Assembly: GCA_029339505.1 (NCBI GenBank)
Contig: JAQISU010001235.1
Span: 36,233,815 to 36,297,814, forward strand
Reading direction: 5' to 3'
DNA: 64,000 nt
From: Unio delphinus
Taxonomy: Eukaryota; Mollusca; Bivalvia; Unionida; Unionidae
The notes beneath the pieces were generated by a model that made no database searches, had not been told where the DNA came from, and was given only the letters and a program-made list of their open reading frames with translations. Both the position numbers and the translations under genes were made by a program. This document shows positions 1 to 9,828 of this stretch, one piece after another (within the stretch, counting starts at the first letter, position 1; each line of letters begins with the position of its first letter).

Positions 1-679
1 CCATTTAAGAATTACACAGTATCCTTGACATTATGAACAAATTAAGAATTTAATTTAGATTTTAAAAAAATGCTATTTATAAACTAATTAGTACAGCCAA
101 ATTGGGAATTTTGTCTCTGTTTATTAAAGTTATTACTACATGGTTAGGTAAAGCATTAACCAGATGATCTTGTCAAAATATTCCCTCCTTCAAACTGAAA
201 ATCACCTACCCTCTAAAAAAAATGCCAGAAGGGAAATTTACAAATCTGTTATAGAATCATGGTGAAATCACTGCATGTCAATGTGCATCCTCTGACAAAG
301 TTTCACATCTCAAGGTAAGATAGCATGCATATAGCATGCAAAAAACCTCATCACCATTAAATGCAGGAACCAGTAAAACTTAAATAGGTCACATCAACCT
401 TCCTGCATTGTTTGGACTCTGTAACTAAAGACATGCATATGATCAAGTTTAATGATTCTTCCATGAACAGTGAGTAAGAATTAAACTGAAAATAAAAAAA
501 ATTGTCATGTCTTTGAAGTTTAAAATGCAGGCCAGCAGAGACCATGGACTTTTTCAACAAATGTGGTTTATATAGCAATTTGGACCCAACATATATTTCT
601 TTTATACTTTCTGCAAATGCCATGCTTCATGCTTACCTCTTCACCATAAAGTTACATTGTGTGTGTATGATTTGAATTT
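1..679. other. AT-rich host DNA, no feature recognised
   Basis: No protein-like reading frame, RNA gene or repeat is recognised here. Short open frames exist but have no composition or motif support. Confidence 0.5.
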
Positions 680-955
680 TTTTAATGATTTTAACGATTT
701 TTCAGTCATATTGCTATTGTGTCTGCAGTGTGGCAGTTTAAAGTGACGTCTAGCACTGAGGCATTATGCCGCAGACATACAACATCCTTTCCCACCCAAT
801 CACATTATTCTGACACCAGGCCAACCAGTCATAACACTAAACTCTTAATGCTGAGCACCAAGCTAACCAGCTACTAGTACATGACTGAATTTAGAACCCA
901 GGACCTCAAACATCTGAGAAAAACACACTAACCACTTAGGTCACCCAAGTGGTCT
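680..955 (-). repeat. SINE family 2 copy (diverged)
   Basis: On the minus strand this stretch matches the body and 3' part of the tRNA-derived SINE that is complete at 52631-52950. Shared landmarks are a CAGTCATAT-type 3' end, the 'cactgcagacat' block and the 'aggccaaccagtc' block. It is diverged, and its tRNA-like head is degraded. Confidence 0.6.
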
Positions 956-2362
956 TAACAAAGTGATACACTTACAGATGAAAAACTTCTTGTAAATCAA
1001 TATAGCTCATTTTCATGTTACCTCCTTCTGTTTCATGATAGTCCACCAATTTAACCTTGATTCCCCATATTTTCTTGACTGGTACACATTCTATTTTTCA
1101 TTATTCTTCACGGAAGAGGATTTTGAAAATGTCATGCCATTATCCTAAGCTATTGTTGCTTTCATGATTACTTTGAAAACAGTTTTGTGAGAAAAAGCAA
1201 AAAAGCAGCCTAATGGAAATTCTACAGACAATCAGTCTTTCTGTCTACTTTAACTAATACAAAATGGAGGGAAAAAAAACAGTATGCATTAGCCCATTCA
1301 AGCAATTTACTTGGCATATATTTGTCCAACAGTAAATTGAATTATCCAATTTCCTTAAAGTAACAAATGCTAAATGGAAAATTGACACAGGGCACGTTTC
1401 TTGCATTAAAAATGGTGTTTCACTTTTTTTTAACCATGATATCAGATAATAAACCATGATAGCAGTTATAGCCAATCGTCAAAGGAGATTTTATCTTAGT
1501 TCAACCCACTAATTCAACCAGTGATCTCTGGTAAGATTACACTGTGCAGCATATATAAAGTTTTGCCCACAAAAAATGCACTGTTCACCCACACTTACTA
1601 GTATATTCAACTGTATCATGAGGTAAATAATTTAATGGAGATCAATCAAAATCACTTTTTTTTAAAAACAATACAAAAGCTGAAATAATTGGATACTCCA
1701 AATGAAACCACATGATCTGCATCTGGTTAACTACACCAGACTGCAACTAGACTCGTCAGTGAGAGGAAGATTTCAAGATACACCTGTTTCTATTTTGCCA
1801 GCATAACTCCTGTCAGGGGTCATAACTCCCATAAATGCTGCATATGAAACCCATTCACTAGCTCATCAATATTGAGATGCATATCAAATTTCATTGAAAT
1901 CTAACAATCCTTGGTAAAGTTAAGCTGTGGAAACAAAAGTTAAAAGAGGTAATCAGAGACCATAACTTCAATAAAGGATGATGCAGTTGGAAATCAAACT
2001 TTTTAGAGGTTCTAAAGCTCTGAAAGTCGGAAGCTTTTAAAGCTGTATGCCATATTCAGTTTAAATCAAACAATTTCCAGTAAAGTAATCATGCAGAAAC
2101 CAAATGGGCCAATAGACTGATGGATGTGATTACCGTAAGACTCGTACACAGACATCATTGTTAGAAAGTTTTGGTAACTGATGGAAAAGAGGTCACATTG
2201 ACAAAGCGGTGCTATGTGACCCAACTTCTCAAGTTCATTTGAAAAGGTACCCTTTGAAGGCAAATTGTGAAAATGCATATGAGCTGAACCCAAAAGTTTT
2301 AAAGCAATCTCAATAAATCCTGGAATGTATGTTACAGCTACTCTACTTTACATCTTAAAATA
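956..2362. other. host non-coding DNA
   Basis: I see no gene or recognisable repeat here apart from simple AT-rich runs. Confidence 0.4.
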
Positions 2363-2374
2363 CACCCGCATTGT

Positions 2375-2614
2375 TTTGTTTTTGTTTTTCATGGTTTAAC
2401 GCCATTTTTAAGCACAATGTAGGCTATACATGGCGGCCAGTAATAATGGTGGAGGAAGAACCCGGAACACCCCCAGAAAGAACCACCGACTCACGAGAAG
2501 CTACTGGCAAGCTTTCTCACATAACTACATTAGCCGAATCTTAGACTCGAACCCACGCAGACAGAGGTGAGATGGCAGTGATCCGTAACAGACAGCGCTT
2601 TAGACCACTCGGCC
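2375..2614 (-). repeat. SINE family 1, full copy with target duplication
   Basis: This is a tRNA-derived SINE read on the minus strand. An A-box-like block (GGCCGAGTGGTCTAAAGCGC) and a B-box-like GGTTCGAGTC lie in the head, followed by the family body and a short A/C-rich tail. A 12-bp duplication, CACCCGCATTGT, flanks it at 2363-2374 and 2615-2626, as expected for LINE-driven insertion. Confidence 0.85.
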
Positions 2615-2924
2615 CACCCGCATTGTACTTCTCAGTGGGTGAAGGAGTAACACCCTAGATAATAACAACAGATTTTTAAAGCAATTTTGAATAAATCATG
2701 GAAAGTAGGTTACAGTGTCCCAGTTTTTGGTATTTAACACAATCAACTCTCATTGTACAGTATTGGTGTAAATCTGATGCATAGGTGAAAACATACTGGT
2801 AGTAATGCCTGGACGAGTCTTAAGCAATTTTTAAAGAACCCTTGAATATAGTTCATACCAACATATTTTTGATATATGACAATTCTCAATGAAAGATGGT
2901 GTGCTGACACACAGTATGGGTCCT

Positions 2925-3150
2925 GGGTGGTGCTCTACGGCATTCGTTTTACTCGCTAACAACTCTGTCTGTGTGGGCTTGAGTCTTAGGCTCATTGTAA
3001 CAAAGCTTACTAACTGCTTAACATTGGCCGATTGACTTGACGGTTCTTCCTCTGTCCATCATATATACTAGCTGTCATGCATAGTCTAACCTGTGCTGAA
3101 AAATTGCATTAAGCCTACAACAACAACAACAACAACAAAAACAACAAAAA
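2925..3150 (+). repeat. SINE family 1, old diverged copy
   Basis: This is a degraded plus-strand copy of the same SINE. It keeps 'ctgtctgtgtgggcttgagtc' in pieces, the 'gtgctgaaaaattgcatta' 3' block and an (AAC)n tail. Confidence 0.65.
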
Positions 3151-3303
3151 TATTACAGCTTGATGCTAATACATGTAACTGAAGTAGTACATGTATAATT
3201 GTTATAGCCTGGACAGTGAGGACAGACCCATGTCCATCCAAGAAGACCTCAAGGTAGATTAAGTTCTGTAAATAATTGAGTTACCTTCTCTAAATAAAGT
3301 CTT

Positions 3304-3304
3304 A

Positions 3305-3352
<48 letters not shown>
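3304..3352. repeat. (ATT)n microsatellite
   Basis: An uninterrupted trinucleotide run of ATT/TTA units lies about 160 bp outside the left end of element A. Confidence 0.95.
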
Positions 3353-3513
3353 GCTTGCACAGACAATGTTAATCATGTACGATTTCATTTCTCTGAGCTG
3401 TGTTTTTAGAAACTTGCTGAGTCAGAACTCTGATGATAAGCCCATGGCTTATGATAAACCGATCCCCCACCCCATATACAAAAGATTTTGGCAATTATTT
3501 ACAAAGGATTTCC

Positions 3514-3829
3514 AGCAGCAGAAGGGGCGAATCAGACAACATTTTTAGACAAGTATTCACTGAAATCACGCTTAAAATCAATGAAACCAATGACATCAGA
3601 CCCAAAAGTCAATGACATCAGGTCCCAAATATGTGTGTGTTTCATGGATTAGGTCCCAAAAAAAATTATGAAAAAATCAATGAAATTAATGAAATCAAAA
3701 ACTTTTCAACTATTACATTTTTTGGGAAAAAAGAGACTACAACATCGTTGTCACTCACCCCTTCTGCTGCTAGAACTTTCAGTTGGGGTTAACCGAATAT
3801 TTGATCCAGTCCGATACGATATCGTGTTC
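3514..3829 (+). repeat. left terminal inverted repeat of element A
   Basis: This matches 22436-22751 in inverted orientation over the same length of 316 bp. The outer part is rich in iterated TCAATGA/AATGAAATC-like motifs. The inner 38 bp are also the 3' coding end of the ATPase gene, which has its stop codon inside the repeat. Confidence 0.92.
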
Positions 3830-4460
3830 GAGGGTCATGTAAATTTATTGTTACAAATCCGTGTGGGGTAGACTGAGCATGACTAAAGAAATTTCTAAAT
3901 TGATTGAAGTCCATATCAGAACACCATGTCTGCCAAATATTTCGTAGCGTATGTGTATCAACGCCGTTGAATACAGCAAGCATATTACAGTTATCTCTAA
4001 TCACTTTTGGAATCTGAGTGTATCGTTGAGTGACATAGATCACGTCCGTGTTTTTATGCCTGCCTCGGGAAAATATTCTAGCAGGATTTTTTTGATTATC
4101 TAACATGACATCATCGTATACAACTAAATTGTTGATACTTCCATCGAGGTCATTCACGGATGGCGCCTCGTCAATATCGGTTATAAATTCAATAACATCC
4201 TCGCCAGCAATCTCTGAAGCGTTTTCATTAAAATCTTTTAGCACTTCATAGCATCGTTGGTCGTCTACGCTAGGGGCAATTAAATACAACTTATCCCACT
4301 TCATCCATCTCATTATTAAATTGAGCAACAATTGCGTTTTACCGGATCCAGATGGTCCGATTATAATTGCGCGGATAGAGTTTGGTAGCGCTGCATGATG
4401 CTTCACTGGTTCTCTTGTTTTAGTCGCTGAAAAATCAATTATATTCATATCTCTATACAT
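3789..4460 (-). CDS. A32/FtsK-HerA-type genome-packaging ATPase
   Basis: The gene encodes a 223-aa ATPase of the A32-like class, which in Polintons and related viruses drives DNA into the capsid. The Walker A loop is GPSGSGKT at residues 35-42. The Walker B strand is VVYDD at about 113-117, with a YVTQRY segment at about 142-147 that suits a sensor position. Length fits the compact animal Polinton ATPases. The ATG at 4460 is used; an in-frame ATG four codons later is also possible. The start lies only 5 bp from the ATG of the divergent zinc-ribbon gene. The last 13 codons and stop lie inside the terminal repeat, so that repeat must keep this coding end. No break is seen, so the frame is probably intact. 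Confidence 0.9.
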   Translation of the reverse strand: MYRDMNIIDFSATKTREPVKHHAALPNSIRAIIIGPSGSGKTQLLLNLIMRWMKWDKLYLIAPSVDDQRCYEVLKDFNENASEIAGEDVIEFITDIDEAPSVNDLDGSINNLVVYDDVMLDNQKNPARIFSRGRHKNTDVIYVTQRYTQIPKVIRDNCNMLAVFNGVDTHTLRNIWQTWCSDMDFNQFRNFFSHAQSTPHGFVTINLHDPRTRYRIGLDQIFG

Positions 4461-4465
4461 AAATT

Positions 4466-4663
4466 ATGGATCTATATTGCGTGAAGTGTAAGGCGCGTAC
4501 TGGCACAGATGACTTGACGACGATTACAACTAAAAATAACCGATCAGCGCTTTCTGGTAAATGCGTACAGTGTAGTACAAAGAAATTTAGATTTGTTTCT
4601 AAACCCAAGGAACCCAAGGAACCTTTAAAAAAAAACGAGGAGGTGATATCGCTGCCAAATTAG
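4466..4663 (+). CDS. zinc-ribbon protein, 0-frame product upstream of PLA2
   Basis: This is a 65-aa frame with a four-cysteine zinc ribbon: CVKC at residues 5-8 and CVQC at 33-36. It resembles the small ribbon domain found N-terminal to phospholipase domains in Polinton and adintovirus proteins (recognition by pattern, family name not verified). A lysine/proline-rich linker with a doubled CCCAAGGAA follows, then nine A residues (4627-4635). The 0-frame ends ten codons after the run. The phospholipase domain continues in the -1 frame, so this is either the short product of a frameshifting gene or the 5' part of a broken one. Confidence 0.8.
   Translation: MDLYCVKCKARTGTDDLTTITTKNNRSALSGKCVQCSTKKFRFVSKPKEPKEPLKKNEEVISLPN
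4630..4636 (+). promoter_or_regulatory. candidate -1 ribosomal frameshift site
   Basis: The heptamer AAAAAAC is split by the upstream frame as A AAA AAC. Slipping back one base enters the phospholipase frame directly. The clearest downstream stem, CCTGGAA (4672-4678) with TTCCAGG (4712-4718), starts 35 nt after the heptamer. That is farther than the usual 5-9 nt spacer, so a stimulatory structure is not proven. Confidence 0.5.
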
Positions 4664-4995
4664 CAAAACTCCCTGGAACCCCATGGGCAAAATACCCCGG
4701 AGAAAAACACCTTCCAGGATATAGTTATTGTGGACCGGGAACAAGACTTGATATCAGACTCAATGATCAAAATCAGCCCCGACCCGGTGAGGAACCAATA
4801 AACGCTATTGATAAGGCCTGTCACCTTCATGATGTTGCTTATAAAAGCAGCAATTTGCAACACAGGCATCTAGCAGATGTGAAATTAATTCATGCGTTGA
4901 ATTCTATCACTGATAAATCCTTCAAAGAAAAATTGGCTTCATTTTTGATAAAATCGGCTATGAAAAGTAAATTGATGTTAGGTGCTGGTAATTAA
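4630..4995 (+). CDS. parvovirus-type phospholipase A2 domain, reached by -1 shift
   Basis: This frame encodes a secreted-PLA2-like domain of the type found in parvovirus VP1 and some adintoviruses, where it is thought to help virions cross endosomal membranes. The calcium loop YCGPGT and the catalytic HDVAY helix (in DKACHLHDVAY) are both present. The frame opens at 4603 after stops at 4573, 4588 and 4600. It has no ATG before the domain, so it needs entry from the zinc-ribbon frame. At 4630-4636 the 0-frame reads A AAA AAC, a classical -1 slippery heptamer in the right phase. The integrase ATG follows 7 bp after the stop. A plain homopolymer mutation remains possible. Confidence 0.78.
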   Translation, partial: KKRGGDIAAKLAKLPGTPWAKYPGEKHLPGYSYCGPGTRLDIRLNDQNQPRPGEEPINAIDKACHLHDVAYKSSNLQHRHLADVKLIHALNSITDKSFKEKLASFLIKSAMKSKLMLGAGN

Positions 4996-5002
4996 TAGCA
5001 AC

Positions 5003-5965
5003 ATGGAATCTATTTACTATTCCCCAAGAGGATACTGGAGGGGTAAATCAGCAATCAGTAAACTCGCTAGCGCTGCGAAAGTGAGAAAAACCACTGCGAC
5101 TCATTGGTTATCCAAACAGGCACTATGGCAAATTTATCTACCACCGCCTAAACAAATTCAATTCTCGCATTTTGATGTAACCGGACCCAATGAAGTTCAT
5201 CAGGCTGATCTATTATTTCTGCCACATGATCGTGGTTACAAATATGCGTTAACTGTAGTTGATATTGCAAGTCGATACAAAGAAGCAGAACCGTTAAAAA
5301 CAAAATCGGCCACTGAAGTCGCTTCTGCATTTGAAAGGATTTATCGACGAGGTCCTCTGCACTGGCCAAATCTGTTACAAGTTGATCCGGGCAAGGAATT
5401 TCAGGGTGCAGTGTTATCTACAATGAAATATCACAATGTCGCTATCAGACGAGGGCATACTGCACTGCATCGTGATCAGGCCATTGTAGAACGGTTTAAT
5501 AAAACCCATGCTGAGCGGTTATTTGGATATCAATATGCAAAAGAATTCATCCAAGAAAAAAGATCCCGTGAATGGGTGAAGAGATTACCAGGTGTAGTTA
5601 CCGCACTGAATAACGAGATTACTAGAACCATCAACATGAAACCTATCAACGCGATTAAAAAGAAGTCGATACCTGAAAAACCACAAAAAGATTTCCCTAG
5701 AAACGCTAGCGTTTCCCAACCAATTCTTGGTAGTAATGTCATTGTGAGGTACTTATACGAACCAGGAGAGCTTGAAGGAGATAGAAAAAGGGCTACTGAT
5801 CCTATTTGGAGCGTCACTACGCATAAGATATCTAGTATAACACGATCTACGGGTAGACCTCCAATCTATAAACTGGATTCAACTGCCCCTCAACGGGGTT
5901 TTACTAGACAACAATTACAAGTGATACCCGAGGATACTCAATTGCCACCGCATGGGCTTAACTAG
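5003..5965 (+). CDS. retroviral-type (rve) Polinton integrase
   Basis: This is a 320-aa DDE integrase that inserts the linear element DNA into host chromosomes and makes short target duplications. An N-terminal helix-turn-helix-like segment (YYSPRGYWRGKSAISKL) typical of Polinton integrases comes first. The catalytic core follows with D69 (HQADLLFL), D128 (QVDPGKEF) and E163 (IVERFNK), about 35 residues apart in the last step. The C-terminus has the VRYLYEPGELEGDRKRATDP(I)W region typical of the family. The ATG at 5003 is preferred over a GTG seven codons upstream. The stop overlaps the convergent polymerase gene's stop by 8 bp. No break is visible. Confidence 0.93.
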   Translation: MESIYYSPRGYWRGKSAISKLASAAKVRKTTATHWLSKQALWQIYLPPPKQIQFSHFDVTGPNEVHQADLLFLPHDRGYKYALTVVDIASRYKEAEPLKTKSATEVASAFERIYRRGPLHWPNLLQVDPGKEFQGAVLSTMKYHNVAIRRGHTALHRDQAIVERFNKTHAERLFGYQYAKEFIQEKRSREWVKRLPGVVTALNNEITRTINMKPINAIKKKSIPEKPQKDFPRNASVSQPILGSNVIVRYLYEPGELEGDRKRATDPIWSVTTHKISSITRSTGRPPIYKLDSTAPQRGFTRQQLQVIPEDTQLPPHGLN

Positions 5966-7796
5966 CACCCTTGCGTCTATTGCACTCAAGACAAGTCAAC
6001 ATCACATTATTTCTGACATGACCGATATTGTTATTTTTTCTGTCTACGGTGAATTGGCGAGGATCCTTATCCGAATACTGCCAACGCATTATACAATTGC
6101 AACTTGCGCAGTGATTATTCTGTTGTTTCTTCAAAGTGATTATTAATTCAGCATCAATATCAAATTCTCGTTGTTTTTTTTTGTCCTGTTGTTTGTAACC
6201 GGAGAGTTTTTTATCAATAATATCATCTATTGTGGTGTCATTATCATCACCAATGATTTCATCATCGCCTGACTCTGTCAGGACAATTCTTCGAAGTTGA
6301 TTTATTTTTCGTACTCTAGACACTGCGAGATAGACTAAATTCGACCATTCTATGCGATTATCTACCATCCAAAGAGTTGTATCCGATATAGTCAATCCCT
6401 GTGAAGAGTGTATCGTCGCTGCATAACCTAGCGTCCACGGGGATTTATTAGCACGCAATGCATCTTCAACAACATTGATATCAACCAGCACAATATCATT
6501 TAATACTAAATTCTGCTTTTCACTTTGTCCTGGAATATCAACTTCGATGTTCTGTTTTCGCGTATCCGATGGCCTATAACAAAGAGGCACTGGAAGTGTT
6601 GCAAATTTTTGTTTATGCAATTCAAATAACTTCATCTGAAGTGTGTCTCTGACTATTTTTCTACTTGCAATGATTAAATCATTTGGTCTCCACATTTCCC
6701 AAAACTCATTCATGGGAGTTTCCGAAATTATTTCACGGGTTATTTCACATTGGATTCTATCCGGTTGTAATCTAATTAGTTTCTTCAATTCTTTTAATTC
6801 ATTATCAAGTGATCTATGATCAGTATCAATTTCTTCATAATAGTCTACAAAACCCTTTAGCCATTCATGGGGAGATGCACCGACAAATGGTGGTGGTTGT
6901 CCGTGATCACCGCACATAACGACTTTTGTATTCTTCAATAACAACCACTCAAGAAATATTTTTAAGACATCTTCGGACACTGTGTCTATTTCATCCCAAA
7001 TGATAATTTCAGGAATAAATTTATCTCCCATGCGCTCAGGAGTCCATTTATCTCCCTTCCATCGGAAAAAGCTGTGATAAGTGCAAGCATTTACCCCTCT
7101 CTGTATCATTTCTCTTGCAAGTCTGTGAGTCGGTGTTAGCACAATCATGTTAGAAACGCTAGCGTTTCCACGGAATAACTCAATTACCCGGGTTGTTTTT
7201 CCTGACCTGCCACAACCGTTTAAATAAACTGTTTTATACAGGCATATTGGATCAGAAATCGGTGGTGCACTAGAAAATTCTGAACACTGATTGCTTTCTA
7301 AGTAATTATTTTCAATGGTAACATCTGCTGATTGAATATAATCATGAATCATTTCTTTCTTAATTCTCCATGATCCCCATTTCTCATTGCCAGTAGCCTT
7401 AAAATCAGCCATTTTGCTATTTATGTAAAATGAGTCAGTAGCAACTCTAACTGCGGTGGTAGGAAATCTATTGATCATTGAAAACAGATTGATAGAAGCA
7501 TAACCGAGCATAGAAGCTCTCAAATGTGTGTACTGCGGATGGTATCCATCATTGTAGGTAACAATTGTACCCAATTTGGTTCCATCGGACATAAATGCAT
7601 CCTTACGATTGACATATAGGCCCTTATTCGTTAAATCCGCCATTACAAAATCGTATTCAGCGTTGTCTATAATCAATCGTGAAGAATATTTCGTATTATC
7701 ATCTTTGCCACCTTGGGTAAATTTACCGATTATTCTTCGTCCAAGATTTTTTGCTTCATTGTTTCTGATTTCAAATAACTGTCTGGACCAATCCAT
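5958..7796 (-). pseudogene. PolB C-terminus fused to SF1 helicase and HNH domain
   Basis: The 612-codon open segment is the downstream part of one long leftward gene. Residues 16-30 look like polymerase motif B (KNLGRRIIGKFTQGG). Residues 118-125 (VATDSFYI) sit where motif C DTDS is expected, with alanine replacing the first aspartate. A full SF1 (Pif1/RecD-like) helicase follows: Walker A GCGRSGKTT 194-202, TPTHRLA 221-227, IIWDEID 265-271, CGDHGQPPP 295-303, TIHSSQG 461-467 and VYLAVSRV 488-495. The tail at about 561-610 is a treble-clef HNH-type domain with C563/C566, H593 and C602/C605. The segment is separated from upstream polymerase codons by one in-frame TAA (7800-7802). It could still be translated from its own ATG, but would lack polymerase motif A. 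Confidence 0.82.
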
Positions 7797-9828
7797 GATT
7801 TATTGTTCATTAAAATCAGGAAACAGTTTTCGCTCTTCGCTAATTATTTTTTCTAGATCAGGTTGTGGTAACCAGACTGATTTCTGTGCCCGATAGGATA
7901 TAATTGCTTCACTGACAATTAATGATTTTAACATCTTACAATCAAGCATATATCTCAATAGCACTATTGGCATCCAGTGTTTTTCAGACATGTGTTTACC
8001 AATCCAAAGATAACTACACGGATGAAGTCCTTCAGCCATTTCAAATGATACCACACAAGCGAATCCGGTTAAATCAAAATCAGGAAGTGGTCCATTAATA
8101 GCAACACGGGTCATTTCGTGTGTAGGGTGTCCAAATCGTTTGAAATATTTCTCGCATTCTCCATACCCAAGAAAACTTCCTGGATAACACGCAATCATAT
8201 CAACTGAAATAACGGTATCAGAGGTGTATTTTGTGTTCCATAATCCGCCGTGGCTGTATTCAAGACAGGACAATTTGACATCTGATAAAAACTAACTTCG
8301 TGTTGGTTTCCACGCGTTTTTCTTTCTAGCAAAATGTGCTGCAATGGATGGTACTGTGAAACAGTTTGCTAATAATTGATCGTTGTCCTCCCCGTCCTCA
8401 GAAAACTCACTAGCTAGTTGTTTCATTTGATTCTGCAGTTCTTCAGTACGGTATAATTCTCCGTTAGGCCTTACAAACTGATCAAATCTGCATTCCTCGT
8501 CTGAATTACTATGAAATAGCCACGCTGACACAGGATCGTTTTTACTCAAATGGTAAATAGCATCAAATAATTTCTGCTCTGAAAAAAAACTCTTCGGTTT
8601 GGGATAGATATTTTACGGTTCTATCCCGTGGGAATATTGTTACTGCAGATGACCACGCGTGTTCGTTATGATCAATAATTTCAATGGGAGCCCCCTGTGA
8701 TTTATATTTCGATTTGTATAATACTTCTCCGGTGATTGTTCTTACCGATATTGGAAATCTTAATGATTTTTCTAATTTAGTTATATCCTGAATTGTTGCC
8801 CCATGCTCTTTTACCGTGAACTCCCACTCGGTTATTTTTTTTCGTCTTAGATCAGTGAGTTTATTTCCCCGGGATGCATTTGTGAAGTGTTCTATTATTC
8901 GTTCTGCTACACAATTGAGCCCTGTCGAATATTTCATGGGTGCTAGTTTTGAAATATCAGGGTTTTCATTGAGCGGATAGATCCCGTAAACAACTGCTGT
9001 GACAGGATAAGATCTTTCGTAGTAGGGTTTATCAATTCCAGTCAAAATTCCCGGTTTGGAATCCTGATTCACGGTGACAGTTTTTTTGCTCCTGAGAATG
9101 GGTTCAAATTTATCCTTAATAATCCATTTGCCATCTTCACGGATAACGAATTTGATTCGGAAAAAATGACTTTTTTCCCCAATACGTGAAATGATCACTG
9201 CTGCCTTTTCATCATTCATGGTAGCGTCAACAACACCATCAATTCGAAATGTTGACCAACAATAAGATGCTCCATCACGCTTGAATTCATTAAAACAGTC
9301 TCTGATGGGTTTATCAAGAATTTTATTCTTGGGTGTATTAGAAACTATATCAAGATTGAATTGAGCATCCTTCCATGATGATCTCATGTTTCCGTCTCTT
9401 GGACGTTTGTTACGTTTTTTGGGTCTATCGCGATTAAATCTAGGATTGATTTTCAATAATCTCTTAAACTCTTTCATGTTTCCGTCTATTGGGCGTTTGT
9501 TACGCTTTTTGGGTCTATCGATATTAAATCTAGGATTGATTTTCAATAATCTCTTAAACTCTTTCATGTTTCCGTCTCTTGGACGTTTGTTACGTTTGTT
9601 TCCGTCTATTGGACGTTTTTTGGGTCTATCGCGATTAAATCTAGGATTGATTTTCAATAATCTCTTCAACTCTTACATGTTTCCGTCTCTTTGACATTTG
9701 TTTCTGTTTACTACATGTTTTTTGGGTCTATCGAGATTAAATCTAGGATTGATTTTCAATAATCTCTTGAACTCTCTATCAGCATTGAATTTAGCATTTT
9801 TCGAAGTCAATCTCTTGAACTCTTTCAT
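7797..9828 (-). pseudogene. DNA polymerase B, N-terminal and motif A region, disrupted
   Basis: This is the upstream part of the polymerase-helicase gene. The ATG at 9828 opens a basic repeat region, followed from about 9395 by a conserved-looking N-terminal domain, then a polymerase segment with motif A (SVDMIACYPGSFLG; DxxxxYP type). Four defects are visible: a TAA at 9673-9675 inside the repeats, apparently from an AAA codon; a one-base frameshift at the T8/A8 run near 8581-8588; a TAG at 8292-8294; and a TAA at 7800-7802. On either side of the last three breaks the correct continuation is in the next or same frame, so this was once one gene. An ATG near 9395 could bypass the first stop. 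It is inactive as written unless the homopolymer and stop calls are errors. Confidence 0.8.
9383..9828 (-). repeat. tandem basic repeats at the polymerase N-terminus
   Basis: A unit of roughly 80-100 bp encoding 'KRLLKINPRFN.DRPKK' followed by an 'NKRPRDGN' segment is repeated four to five times with internal length changes. The product would be highly basic. The repeats interrupt nothing downstream, but one unit carries a TAA. Confidence 0.8.

Noticed and set aside
4982..5002. Earlier GTG start for the integrase
   Set aside because: Animal and viral genes start at ATG; the ATG at 5003 gives the typical family N-terminus.
8575..8595. Programmed -1 frameshift in the polymerase at the T8 run
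   Set aside because: The continuation needs a +1 change. A -1 slip leads to a stop, so a simple indel is more likely.
9386..9694. 102-codon plus-strand frame
   Set aside because: It is the antisense shadow of the basic repeats of the polymerase gene.
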